Assembly (NCBI GenBank): GCA_016933695.1
Contig: JAFGAL010000004.1
Span: 1 to 64,000 of the forward strand
Source: Candidatus Zixiibacteriota bacterium
Lineage (GTDB): Bacteria; Zixibacteria; MSB-5A5; GN15; PGXB01
Length of the DNA stretch: 64,000 bases
Direction of reading: 5' to 3'
Positions 45,701-53,836 of the stretch are shown one piece after another. A program made the position numbers and the translations under genes. The stretch's first letter is position 1. Every line of letters starts with the position of its first letter. Below the pieces are notes generated by a model. That model was given only the letters and a program-made list of their open reading frames with translations, did not search any database and was not told the origin of the DNA.

Positions 45701-48596
45701 CATTGCCTTCAGTTCCGTTGATATGACTGTAATCGTTCTCGTTACACCCGTTGCAATCATCGCCGTACCCGTTATAATACCAGTTATCATCATTGGGATC
45801 TTCCGGTTTTCCCCCGCCGTCCTCCCGACCGTCCGGTTTGCCGTCCAGTCCCACATCCTCACCGTCATCGAGCGCAAGATTATTATTCAGGTCTTCCGTG
45901 TCCAGCGAGTCGGAGCCGTTGATATCCTCGGTGATTTCTCCCAGATCGAAATGGATAACCCCCACGTCTCCTTTCAGGCGGATTTCGAGCAGTTGGACCA
46001 GATTCTGGTTGGTGGACCCCCCGGTCATGAATTTGGTCAACCCCGCCCAGCTTTCGGAGGAATCGAAATAGGTGGTATCCTCATTCGCGTCAGCAATGCG
46101 GTAATCCAATTTCGTGGGATCGTATTCGATCCAGAGCGTGTGCGTTCCGCTTTCCCCGGCGGCCAGTTCCCGATCCCAGATTTCGTCGGTGGGCACCTGT
46201 CGGTAGGGATTGTACCATACCAGTCGCGACCGGCGGCGGTAATCGGGCAATCCGACCGGCTTGGAACTGAAATACCATTTCTCCCGAAAAACCCCGAGTG
46301 AATACGCATCGCGACTGCCTTCGAAATCGTCGATATACGCGACACCGTCCACATTGGGATTCGGAATCGACTGGGCGAACTCACCGGAAATTGCCAGGTT
46401 CGAGGGCGCCTCGGTGCTGAAAAACGGCAGGGCATCAACGGCGGATGTGATAAAATTCGGTTTCATCTTGAAGGAACCGTCGACGTCCCAGACAATGGTC
46501 TCGGCCGTTTCCTGCCCCACTTTCGGCTTGCGCGGAGTGGCCTTGTCGGACTTGTACAGAAAAGTCGAACCCACTTTGAAATTACTGCTTCTTTCGTACT
46601 CTGCCCGCAATCCAAACAGGGTTTTCTTCTCCGCGGCAATATATGGTGCATACTCGAAATCGATACTCAGATTGGCGTTGGGATCGACGGCTTCATCGGT
46701 TAAAAACGTCACCTGGCCGAAATCATAATTAATGGTATAATCGGTTCCCTTGATCAACGTCCGACCGTTCAGTGTGATATTTTCCGACCCCTCAATAATA
46801 TTCGACTTGCCCAAACCGACCTGTGCGGAGCGACTGCTGTTGGTCACCTCGACATAGTACTTGCTGGCCTTCAACTCATCCTCCGGCGACGCGGAGTTGT
46901 ACAACTCCGGCACTTGCGGATCAAGCACCGCATCACCCCAGGTTTGCGACGTTGCAAATGGAAACCGATCGGGAAAGACAATCAGTCCCCGCTCGGCGTC
47001 GATCAGATTGGTCTTGACATCCGCCAGACCATCGGGGCTCGCCTGTCCCTGCTGGTTGTACCGATCCAGACCGAGAATGCGGATATAGGGGACACCATTC
47101 TGGTTGTCAAGATTGTCTCCGAGCGATTCCGTGCCGTCCTCACCCTTATAGACATTAAGATCCAAACCTTCGACATTGACATTGTATTGATTGATACTGT
47201 ACACGTTTCGCCACATATAATGCCAGGTCACATCGGAGGGATCGGGATTAAGCGGACTGAGCAGTTTTAATATATAGGGATCACCCTCAACCTCCGGCGT
47301 CACCGAACCGATAGTGTCGATCTGACCGGGATTGGGGGAATTCGCACCGCGTTTCACTATGATAAAGGCCCCGATATACGAGTTGCCGATACCTCCATAC
47401 AACTGATCGAATAAAATCCAGTGCTCGGCGGTATTGATATAGTAGTATTCATGGTCGATTTCCTCGACCCCAACCGTATCGTTTTTCCAGGCGGAATCGG
47501 TCGGATGCAGGGGATCGATATAAAAAATCGCATCCGGGGCGGTCACGTCGCCGACCTGGCCGGTTTTGGCATAACCATAGATCGAGATGTATTTGATCGT
47601 ATCGCCCGGACGAAAATCGATTTCATCCTCGGCATACTCTACGCCCTGTTCCCCGGCGACACGTCCCAGATCGAATATTTTCCCTTTCAGGTAATTATTA
47701 TCACGAATATAGGTCTTCTGGGAATTGCTCTCGGCGCTGATCGAGGTGCGCTCGGTCGTGCCCTTCTCCTGGCTGGCAATCGCGGTCAACGACAGCGGAC
47801 CGATCTGAGCGGTGGTCTTGAGTCCGAACAAGCCGTTGATACGCGCCGAATACCCGACAAACTGCGTGTTCGGCAAACTCAGCGTGGTATTCCCGGCCTC
47901 GATACTTTGAATGATATCATCCTCACTGCCCTTGTAACGTAACATAATGCGGTTGGCCAGAGGAATATCAGTCTTGGAATCGTGCGATACCGACACCGTA
48001 ATTTTGGAACCGATCGTCCCGCTGATATCAAACCGCGATTCCTGTTCCATCTGCAGTGATGGGAACTTACTCTGACGGATGGTGGCGGTCGACGCCTGGT
48101 CGGTCCACTGGGAACTGCCGGAAAACGTTATCCGATGATAACCGGAAACCTTGATTCCCGCGCCGCCCTCACCGAACAGCGACTCCATCGTCTTGGACTT
48201 GATCGGAATACGCAACTGAAACAGACCGCCGGCCTTGTCCCGCTGGCTTTTGGTCAACGCCTCGGCCTGGAACTGACTCATGCTTCGTTCCAGCGACACT
48301 TCACGGCGATACTCCAAAAACTCCCTGGCATCGGCGGTCATCGGAACATATTCATACTGCAATGTGCCGTGTTTGAAATAATAACCGGAAAACGTCAGGG
48401 AATTTTCGAAGAAACTGGAACGCACCACCTGTACTTTGGTGGCGTACGTCATGCGGAATTGCGGCCTGCGAAAATTGGCCATTGAAATCAATGGATCAAG
48501 CCGTTCATCCGGCAGGGGCGAAACAAATCCGGCGGGGACATTCAGATTGGCCTGGAGTCCCGGTTCAACGGCGTTCGCCGCCATCGCGGCCGTCAA
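42711..48596 (-). CDS. sprA: SprA-family outer-membrane protein (type IX secretion translocon)
   Basis: A giant 1961-residue beta-rich protein related to SprA/Sov, which forms the outer-membrane channel of the type IX secretion system. Recognisable stretches include the N-terminal SLERSMSQFQAEALTKSQR, the GTIGSKITVSVSHDSK and NTTLSLPNTQFVGYS segments, GRTLIKGTDYTINYDFGQVTFL, PNVDGVAYIDDFEGSRDAYSLG, and an Asp-rich calcium-like segment (DSLDTEDLNNNLALDDGEDVG) near the middle. The C-terminal third is a run of amphipathic strands ending RIWVDIRF. It is shorter than the about 2400 residues usual in Bacteroidota. The listed TTG start is formal: a signal peptide (SKLTFSVVFFWLLTAAMAANA) is readable upstream in frame, but the only in-frame ATG (48671) is followed at once by TAA. 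Confidence 0.88.
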   Translation of the reverse strand: MTAAMAANAVEPGLQANLNVPAGFVSPLPDERLDPLISMANFRRPQFRMTYATKVQVVRSSFFENSLTFSGYYFKHGTLQYEYVPMTADAREFLEYRREVSLERSMSQFQAEALTKSQRDKAGGLFQLRIPIKSKTMESLFGEGGAGIKVSGYHRITFSGSSQWTDQASTATIRQSKFPSLQMEQESRFDISGTIGSKITVSVSHDSKTDIPLANRIMLRYKGSEDDIIQSIEAGNTTLSLPNTQFVGYSARINGLFGLKTTAQIGPLSLTAIASQEKGTTERTSISAESNSQKTYIRDNNYLKGKIFDLGRVAGEQGVEYAEDEIDFRPGDTIKYISIYGYAKTGQVGDVTAPDAIFYIDPLHPTDSAWKNDTVGVEEIDHEYYYINTAEHWILFDQLYGGIGNSYIGAFIIVKRGANSPNPGQIDTIGSVTPEVEGDPYILKLLSPLNPDPSDVTWHYMWRNVYSINQYNVNVEGLDLNVYKGEDGTESLGDNLDNQNGVPYIRILGLDRYNQQGQASPDGLADVKTNLIDAERGLIVFPDRFPFATSQTWGDAVLDPQVPELYNSASPEDELKASKYYVEVTNSSRSAQVGLGKSNIIEGSENITLNGRTLIKGTDYTINYDFGQVTFLTDEAVDPNANLSIDFEYAPYIAAEKKTLFGLRAEYERSSNFKVGSTFLYKSDKATPRKPKVGQETAETIVWDVDGSFKMKPNFITSAVDALPFFSTEAPSNLAISGEFAQSIPNPNVDGVAYIDDFEGSRDAYSLGVFREKWYFSSKPVGLPDYRRRSRLVWYNPYRQVPTDEIWDRELAAGESGTHTLWIEYDPTKLDYRIADANEDTTYFDSSESWAGLTKFMTGGSTNQNLVQLLEIRLKGDVGVIHFDLGEITEDINGSDSLDTEDLNNNLALDDGEDVGLDGKPDGREDGGGKPEDPNDDNWYYNGYGDDCNGCNENDYSHINGTEGNALDPDRWGYPDTEDINLDRIFSTSNNYFAYSIDLADDKFLVEGSRNEYGWRTYRIPLQDSLSLDGIVGDPKWTQIAYVRMWFESLDNTSFDVKIASLDLVQSNWRDTLLYGEDPNSPTQFSVAVINTQENGDIYRPPPGVSGYYDQTTQVTEPEQSLMLTYDSLAYGDTCVAQRVLYDATNYMGYGALEMFVHGPESASTDSVLYFFRIGQDDRNYYSFQDTLQPGWDSNNVKIDFDEITGIKEIYQQSRKTGDTSPYDTLAGNYRIVGKPTITRVKYLALGLQSLTPGRNLSGTVWFDELRLTDVRKDVGIAARVTVSGNVADLFTYSAGYLYKNAYFVGISSSTRAGSQVNLGSGKSTTSYNFSLNWRVDRFLPKSFDASIPVSLRYSKSTDVPRLRFNTDIVLPVELRDDESTVNETKALTVSQKVNKKTNNPLFSVLLNNIKTNFSYTRTEGRSPSAPLSFSENYRFGSSYGLNIRTVPSLSPFFWTKPVPLLNKLNKSKFYLFPGSWNFTGDFNRTFRLTENTSGITTNTLKRDFHGTMKITYRISDVLTTNYSMDTQRDLSNPETYHFSFSPKKFRLGLETNYSQAFSAAYDPKLFGFLTHKFNYSAAYRENLNVSDTTRTANSSKSYGVAGTLDLQKLFTVSKPKPRQGLPEVKGKKIVITDDNIIRRTLRPISKVMGFLTSWVDPFSYDYSEKYNYTFIGLVERARMKFRFGFTDDIGARRRSDISTTSSNSETKTVSYSLRSGTSFFGGIKADVSYTKKYTEDVVKSVNPQKSISTVFPDIRFSIRPLRTFTTFNPIIKTFQPRTNYSRSKGETINLETGITTGETVTTAQRPLMSFSFNIFRNMQVTFNLDRSVTEAKTFNGLSGVGTKHTKSTSNTSKVSTKYSFSMPTGIRLPLFGRIRFKSTMSISLDVSMQKELSENYPTTSDGVTTKLSDRSVLMITPTISYSFSSQIKGGLSGRWQDTNDKLQSRNSHVRELRIWVDIRF

Positions 48597-48698
48597 CAGC
48601 CAGAAGAAAACAACTGAAAATGTGAGTTTGCTGCGCGTAGTACAACCGAAACTTGTCGGTTCATTTTACATCGTTAGGAACGGGTCGATAAGCCTCCT

Positions 48699-49649
48699 TC
48701 AGAACTCACCCAGATAGGTTATCTCTTCCTGCAGTTCTATGCCAAATTTCTCTTTCACTTTTGCCTTCAGTATCTCCGCCAAACGACGGACATCCTCTGC
48801 GCTGGCTTTACCGTCATTGATAATGATATTGGCATGTTTTTCAAAAACCCGCGCATCACCGAATCTCATTGTTTTGGCACCGATCTCATCCAGCAGTTTC
48901 CCGGCCGCCAGTTTCCCGAACTCCTCTTTCACATCGGGGATATTTTTAAAAAAGCATCCGGCCGTACGGGCATTCTGTGGCAGTTTCCGGGCACGATGAG
49001 CCAGAATTTCATCAACACGCTTTCGGATCAGTTCCTTTTTGCCCATTTTTAGTGCAAATTTCGCCCGCGTAACGAATTCTCCGGTTCGCTTTAATATCGA
49101 ACTGCGGTATCCAAAATCGAAATACTCAGCCGGTTCGGTTCTTATACGTCCTTTCCTGTCAACAAGTTCCGCCGATTTCAGGATAGCGCCGGTTTCCGAG
49201 CCATAAGCTCCGGCATTGCCGAAAATTGCGCCGCCGACAGTTCCGTATATTCCAGCCGCAAATTCCAGGCCGGATAATTCCTTTTCCGTTGCGAAATCAA
49301 CCATATCCTGTAAATCAATCCCGGCACCGGCTTCAATATTGGTATCGTTTGCAGTCATGCCCTTAATACTATTATGGATCACCAAGCCGCCATAGCCGTT
49401 TTCCGAAACCAGCACATTCGATCCGCCGCCAAGCATAAAAAACGGAATGCCGACATCATCGGCGGCCGCTACGATTTCGGCAAGTTCCTCGGCGGTCGAC
49501 ACTTCCGCATACAGCACCGCTTTGCCGCCGATACCGAATGTCACCAGATCCGCCAGAGGTCGATCCGCGACCATTCGCCCATCGAATCGTTTCAGCAAAT
49601 CGGCTTTTGTCTCTTCGGCAATGTGCCCGCTGTTACTTGCAATACTCAT
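48699..49649 (-). CDS. murB: UDP-N-acetylenolpyruvoylglucosamine reductase
   Basis: Makes UDP-N-acetylmuramate for peptidoglycan. The 316-residue flavoprotein shows LADLVTFGIGGKA, the FAD motif LGGGSNVLVS, YGSETGAIL and the catalytic region TAGCFFKNIPD, in which Cys takes the place of the usual Ser proton donor. I chose the ATG at 49647-49649 because a promoter (49655-49682) puts the predicted transcript start at this codon; upstream in-frame starts (ATG 49667, TTG 49682) would lie inside the promoter. No ribosome site is visible. Confidence 0.92.
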   Translation of the reverse strand: MSIASNSGHIAEETKADLLKRFDGRMVADRPLADLVTFGIGGKAVLYAEVSTAEELAEIVAAADDVGIPFFMLGGGSNVLVSENGYGGLVIHNSIKGMTANDTNIEAGAGIDLQDMVDFATEKELSGLEFAAGIYGTVGGAIFGNAGAYGSETGAILKSAELVDRKGRIRTEPAEYFDFGYRSSILKRTGEFVTRAKFALKMGKKELIRKRVDEILAHRARKLPQNARTAGCFFKNIPDVKEEFGKLAAGKLLDEIGAKTMRFGDARVFEKHANIIINDGKASAEDVRRLAEILKAKVKEKFGIELQEEITYLGEF

Positions 49650-49654
49650 CAGTA

Positions 49655-49682
49655 AATATACGTGCATCCGGTTAAAAATCAA
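49655..49682 (-). promoter_or_regulatory. Promoter of murB, placed for leaderless transcription
   Basis: Minus strand TTGATT (49677-49682), 16-bp spacer, TATATT (49655-49660). Five bases (TACTG) separate the -10 box from ATG at 49649, so transcription should start at or within a base or two of the start codon. Confidence 0.55.
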
Positions 49683-49710
49683 GCCCTAACGGCTGTAAAG
49701 TCCTTTCCGA

Positions 49711-50091
49711 TCAGGATTCGGCGCCTTCCGTTTTTTCGGTGTCGCCTTTGCTCTTATCAGTCTTTTCCGTTTCAGCGCTTTTCGTATCCGACGTACTGGT
49801 ATCTGTATCGGCTTTTTTCTCGGCCGGCTTCTGTGTTTCATCCAGATAATTCATGCGCAAATCATAAAGAATTTGCAACAGCAGTTTGTCCTCTTCCCCG
49901 CTCAGATTTCCTTTGGTCTTCTCGAATATCATATTGAGCATATCAATACTCGCGCGGGCCTGATCGAGATTGCGTTCCACCTTGCCGCTGATCGGCGAGG
50001 CGATTTTACCCATTTGTTGCCAGGCCGCCATCTGAAGCGACGAAACCAACGTGAAAAAGTGCATGTCGATATGCTTTTCGGTATCGGTCAT
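49711..50091 (-). CDS. DUF1844 family protein
   Basis: A 126-residue protein whose N-terminal ~85 residues match DUF1844: HFFTLVSSLQMAAWQQMGKI, LDQARASIDMLNMIFEKTKGNLSGEEDKLLLQILYDLRMNYL. The C-terminal ~40 residues are a charged, low-complexity Lys/Asp/Glu/Thr tail. Its function is unknown. The ribosome site GGAGGAATC is strong. It lies between recG and murB. Confidence 0.85.
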   Translation of the reverse strand: MTDTEKHIDMHFFTLVSSLQMAAWQQMGKIASPISGKVERNLDQARASIDMLNMIFEKTKGNLSGEEDKLLLQILYDLRMNYLDETQKPAEKKADTDTSTSDTKSAETEKTDKSKGDTEKTEGAES

Positions 50092-50112
50092 GATTCCTCC
50101 GCGACATGTATC

Positions 50113-52200
50113 TCAGCCGAAACGGCTTAAGTCCCTGCGGTTTCCACTCATTTGTCTGAGACAGCTTAACAGATTACTGTCCTCTCTGTCAAGCTCTTTG
50201 TCATCGCGCAACAACTCCGTCACGATCTTCCTCGTGATCGGCAACAGCCACGAATCCACCACCAGGTTGGCGACACGAAGTTCGGGAAGACCGTGCTGAC
50301 GGGTCCCGAAAAACTCCCCCGGGCCGCGTAGTTCCAAATCGGCCTCGGCGATTTTAAACCCATCGGTCGACGCCTGAAACATATTCAGCCGCTTTTTGGC
50401 CAGATCACTCAGCGGCGGAACGGCGATAGCGATCGTGGTCCCGCGTTTTTCACCGCGTCCCACCCGTCCACGCAATTGATGCAACTGCGACAGCCCGAAC
50501 CGCTCGGCGTGTTCGATTACCATAATGGTTGCCGACGGAATATCAATGCCCACTTCGATCACTGTGGTCGCAACCAGCACATCGATTTTCCCCGCGCGAA
50601 AATCGGCGAGTGTTTTTTCCCGTTTGTCTTTTTTGGTACGCCCATGAACCAACCCCACCCGGCAATCGGCGAACACCTCTTTTTTCAGTCGTTTATACTC
50701 ATCCTCGGCCGCCTGCAAATCCAGTTTTTCGGATTTTTCCACCAGTGGATAGATGATAAACACCTGCTCCTTTTCCTGTATCCGCTCCTTGAGATACGAG
50801 TAGATTTCCGGACGGGAATTCGCGGTGCGCCAGACCGTGCGGGTTGTCTGACGTCCGGGCGGCATCGTTTTCACCGATGAAATATCCAGATCACCGTACA
50901 ATGTCAACGCCAGCGTGCGCGGAATCGGTGTGGCCGTCATTACCAGCGTATCGGGACGCGTTCCCTTGGTAATCAGCTTACCTCGTTGCAGAACACCGAA
51001 CCGATGTTGCTCGTCGATAACTACCAGTCCCAATGCCGCAAATTGCACGGATTCAGAAATAACGGCATGAGTCCCGAAAACGATATCAACCGTACCGTCG
51101 GCAATGCGTCGCTCGATCTGCTCCCGTTCGGCCTTGCCGATCGATCCCGTAAGCAGTGCCGCCGGTATATCAAGTTTCTCCAGGACTTCCCGCCAGGATT
51201 GAAAGTGTTGTTCGGCGAGAATTTCCGTCGGCGCCATGAATGCGGTTTGCAGATTGTTTTCCGCCGCATACACCGATGCCGCCAACGCCACCACCGTCTT
51301 GCCGCACCCCACGTCTCCCTGCAGAAGACGGTGCATCGGACGGTCGGATTGCATATCCGAAAGAATCTTCCCCGCCGCCGTTTGCTGATCCTCGGTCAGC
51401 GTAAACGGAAGCGTCTCGGTGAACCGTTTCACTATATCCCCGGGAGGATGGTACGTATGCGCCTTGCTGACCCGTTTGCGTTCCTTGCGGTTTTGCAGGA
51501 TCATATACTGCAACGACAGCAGTTCATCGAACGCCAGCCTCGTACGCGCACGGTCCTTGCTGTCCATATCATCGGGATAATGAATCTGTTGAATCGCATC
51601 CGGAAGCGGACAGAGATTCGGCTCGGCAAGATATCTCTCGGGAAGATAGTCGACCAGCCGCCCGGACATCATTTCCAGCGCCCGGCTGATTATCCCGCGC
51701 ATCAAACGCGAGGTGACCCCGGCTTTTTTCAGCTCGGCGGTCGAGGGATACACCGGCACGATCCGCCCGGTATGTATCAGCCGGCTTTCCTCGTCCTCGA
51801 TACGTTCCATTTCCGGGTGGACGATTTGCCGTTGCTGATAATACGACACGGTCCCGGTCGCGGCGTAAATGTCGTCCTTGGTGAACATTTTCTCCAGATA
51901 GCGATACCCCGCGAACCAGATCAGCGCGATTATACCGGTATCGTCACCGAGGACGACCTCCAGTCGCGAGCGACGTCCCCTGAGAATCCCCTTGCCCAAA
52001 ACCCGCCCGACAATGGTGACTTCCATATTGGCCTGCAAGGCCCCGATCGGCACGATCATCGACCGATCAAGATAACGGCGCGGAAGATACTGCAGAAGAT
52101 CATACACCGTGATGATCCCCACACCCGCCAGTGAAGCGGCGCGGCGCGGCCCGACCCCCTTGAGATATTGAATCTGTGAATCGAGTTTTAACTCCGGCAT
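50113..52200 (-). CDS. recG: ATP-dependent DNA helicase RecG
   Basis: Remodels stalled replication forks and Holliday junctions. The 695 residues (from the ATG at 52198-52200) have an N-terminal wedge/OB domain (KGVGPRRAASLAGVG; EVTIVGRVLG), Walker A LLQGDVGCGKT, the DEQHRFG box, TATPIPRTLALTLYGD and the C-terminal QLRGRVGRGEKRG. A longer in-frame extension to 52281 is rejected, since a promoter (52207-52235) sits over it and puts the transcript start at this ATG. Confidence 0.96.
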   Translation of the reverse strand: MPELKLDSQIQYLKGVGPRRAASLAGVGIITVYDLLQYLPRRYLDRSMIVPIGALQANMEVTIVGRVLGKGILRGRRSRLEVVLGDDTGIIALIWFAGYRYLEKMFTKDDIYAATGTVSYYQQRQIVHPEMERIEDEESRLIHTGRIVPVYPSTAELKKAGVTSRLMRGIISRALEMMSGRLVDYLPERYLAEPNLCPLPDAIQQIHYPDDMDSKDRARTRLAFDELLSLQYMILQNRKERKRVSKAHTYHPPGDIVKRFTETLPFTLTEDQQTAAGKILSDMQSDRPMHRLLQGDVGCGKTVVALAASVYAAENNLQTAFMAPTEILAEQHFQSWREVLEKLDIPAALLTGSIGKAEREQIERRIADGTVDIVFGTHAVISESVQFAALGLVVIDEQHRFGVLQRGKLITKGTRPDTLVMTATPIPRTLALTLYGDLDISSVKTMPPGRQTTRTVWRTANSRPEIYSYLKERIQEKEQVFIIYPLVEKSEKLDLQAAEDEYKRLKKEVFADCRVGLVHGRTKKDKREKTLADFRAGKIDVLVATTVIEVGIDIPSATIMVIEHAERFGLSQLHQLRGRVGRGEKRGTTIAIAVPPLSDLAKKRLNMFQASTDGFKIAEADLELRGPGEFFGTRQHGLPELRVANLVVDSWLLPITRKIVTELLRDDKELDREDSNLLSCLRQMSGNRRDLSRFG

Positions 52201-52206
52201 TTTTTC

Positions 52207-52235
52207 ACAGTAACGGGCGAATATAAAAAAGTCAA
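52207..52235 (-). promoter_or_regulatory. Promoter of recG, placed for leaderless transcription
   Basis: Minus strand TTGACT (52230-52235), 17-bp spacer, TACTGT (52207-52212). Six bases (GAAAAA) then ATG at 52200: the start site is predicted at the start codon. No ribosome site is possible in that space. Confidence 0.6.
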
Positions 52236-52291
52236 TAACATTTACAGGGGCGAGAACGCAAAACTTGTTGACATAGCGCACCTTATGTCCA

Positions 52292-52319
52292 TTGATACAA
52301 TCAGGATCAAAAATAATAT
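52292..52319 (+). promoter_or_regulatory. Candidate promoter of the serpin gene
   Basis: TTGATA (52292-52297), 16-bp spacer, TAATAT (52314-52319). An alternative TATAAT lies at 52331-52336 without a good -35 partner. The leader contains an inverted repeat (GATATCTCCGG / CCGGGGGTATC, 52346-52368). Confidence 0.4.
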
Positions 52320-52404
52320 CGCATGTTTTTTATAATTTCCGGGAAGATATCTCCGGGCCGGGGGTATCACCATTAGAACGAAAAAAACAGCCGTAGGAGG
52401 GTAG

Positions 52405-53613
52405 ATGAAGTTCCACACGATATTTTCAGTCGGTATGATCCTGGTTCTTCTGTTCGGGACCGCGCTAAGCGGAGGAATCCGCAATCAGGACGCAACCATG
52501 CGGGGCAGTAATCAGTTTGCGTTTGATGTTTTCGAGAAATTCGTCGACGAGGATTTCGGCGAGAATATTTTTGTCTCGCCGTTGAGTATCTCGATGGCGC
52601 TCGCGATGGTGTATAATGGCGCCGAGGGTGACACCAAAGCCGCGATGGCCGACGCGCTGGCGCTGGAGGGTATCGATATCGACGAGGTCAACCTCGCGTA
52701 TCGGAAGATAATGACCGACCTGCCGAAAATCGATCCGAGAGTAACCATCGAAATCGCCAACTCCGTCTGGGCGCGGCAGGGAATGATTTTCAAGCAGGAG
52801 TACCTGAAACGGGTGCGGGATTTTTACAGCGCCGAAATCACGACACTTGACTTCGGCGCACAGACCTCGGTCGACCGTATCAATGCCTGGGTTGGCGAAA
52901 AGACCCATGACAAAATCGACAAAATCATTACCGAATTGAGTCCCGATGACATTATGATCCTGATCAACGCCATCTACTTCAAGGGAACCTGGGGGATGAA
53001 ATTCGATCCGGCTGAAACGCAGAAGCGGGATTTCCACCGGCTTGACGGTTCGGTGATTTCACATCCGCTGATGCACCTCGATCGAAAGATCAACTATTAT
53101 CGCGGCGAGGATTTCCAGGCGGTGAGTCTCCCCTACGGAGAAAACAAGATCAGCATGCTGGTGCTTCTGCCGGATGAAAACGTATCGTACAAAGACTTCC
53201 TGAACCGCATGACCCGCGACGACTGGAACACCTGGATCGGGCGTCTGCATGAGCGCAAAGGCAAACTTGCATTGCCGAAATTCACACTGGAGTACGAAAA
53301 GAATCTCAACGCCATTCTCAAAGCACTCGGCATGGAAGTCGCGTTCAATCCGACACAGGCGGATTTCTCCGGCATGAACGGTGATCCGAGTCAGGGCAGG
53401 ATTTTCATCAGCGAAGTACGGCATAAGACCTTTGTCGAAGTCAACGAGGAGGGAACCGAGGCGGCCGCGGTGACTTCGGTGCGTATGAAAATGGCGGCGG
53501 CGATGCCGGAAGAACCGTTCGAGATGATTGTCGACCGGCCGTTCGTGATCGCAATCCGCGACAACGAAACCGGGACGATGTTATTCATGGGCGCGATCGT
53601 CAACCCGGCCTGA
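52405..53613 (+). CDS. Secreted serpin (serine protease inhibitor)
   Basis: A 402-residue serpin with a signal peptide (about 1-23, core FSVGMILVLLFGTALSG). It has the serpin core (NIFVSPLSISMALAMVYNGAEGDT; NAIYFKGTWGMKFDP) and the hinge EEGTEAAAVTSV at 348-359 with small residues as in inhibitory members. By the P17 rule the scissile bond is A364-A365 (after KMA), which would suit elastase-like proteases. The C-terminus (DRPFVIAIRDNETGTMLFMGAIVNP) is canonical. The ribosome site GGAGGG precedes the ATG. The gene is monocistronic and followed by a strong terminator. Confidence 0.95.
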   Translation: MKFHTIFSVGMILVLLFGTALSGGIRNQDATMRGSNQFAFDVFEKFVDEDFGENIFVSPLSISMALAMVYNGAEGDTKAAMADALALEGIDIDEVNLAYRKIMTDLPKIDPRVTIEIANSVWARQGMIFKQEYLKRVRDFYSAEITTLDFGAQTSVDRINAWVGEKTHDKIDKIITELSPDDIMILINAIYFKGTWGMKFDPAETQKRDFHRLDGSVISHPLMHLDRKINYYRGEDFQAVSLPYGENKISMLVLLPDENVSYKDFLNRMTRDDWNTWIGRLHERKGKLALPKFTLEYEKNLNAILKALGMEVAFNPTQADFSGMNGDPSQGRIFISEVRHKTFVEVNEEGTEAAAVTSVRMKMAAAMPEEPFEMIVDRPFVIAIRDNETGTMLFMGAIVNPA

Positions 53614-53640
53614 GCGCCGGATAATGCCTAACGCAGGGCG

Positions 53641-53675
53641 ACACCGGGGATTTGTCTTCGTCCCCGGTGTTTTTT
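53641..53675 (+). terminator. Intrinsic terminator of the serpin gene
   Basis: A 10-bp perfect stem (ACACCGGGGA with TCCCCGGTGT) with a 10-base loop and a T tract, beginning 27 bp after the serpin stop. Confidence 0.9.
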
Positions 53676-53703
53676 ATTCACAATGAATTAATGCCAATGG
53701 GAG

Positions 53704-53767
53704 CCCCGCCGCTTGCGGTGGGGATGCACGATATTACAGGATACCTGTTGCCTACCGCTTGCAGTGG
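53704..53767. repeat. Two copies of a GC-rich hairpin unit
   Basis: The first copy (53704-53723) pairs CCCCGCCGC with GCGGTGGGG around TT. A degenerate second copy (about 53751-53767) reads CCTACCGC-TT-GCAGTGGG. They share the CCGCTTGCGGTGGG-like core. Confidence 0.6.
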
Positions 53768-53793
53768 GAATCTGACGGAGTATGTCACAAGTG

Positions 53794-53827
53794 CCATTGC
53801 AAGGAGCGACAGCGACGAAGCAATCTC
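53794..53827. repeat. CATTGC...GCAATCTC-type dispersed repeat
   Basis: The stretch begins CATTGCAAGGAGCGACAGC and ends GACGAAGCAATCTC. It has ATTGC/GCAAT ends and GAGCGA-GCGACGA inner blocks, like a short repeat known from many bacterial genomes (consensus near CATTGCGAGGAGCGA...GAAGCAATCTC). Recognition is from memory of the consensus. Confidence 0.5.
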
Positions 53828-53836
53828 AGATGGTAG

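Noticed and set aside
48693-48699. Ribosome site (AAGGAGG) for sprA just after the murB stop
   Set aside because: No start codon lies at a workable distance; the nearest in-frame ATG is 21 bases away and is followed by TAA.
50986-52134. A 382-residue plus-strand frame opposite recG
   Set aside because: Antisense to recG motifs, basic low-quality composition, no start signal.
52201-52281. Longer recG start at 52281
   Set aside because: A promoter lies over this segment and the extension lacks RecG features.
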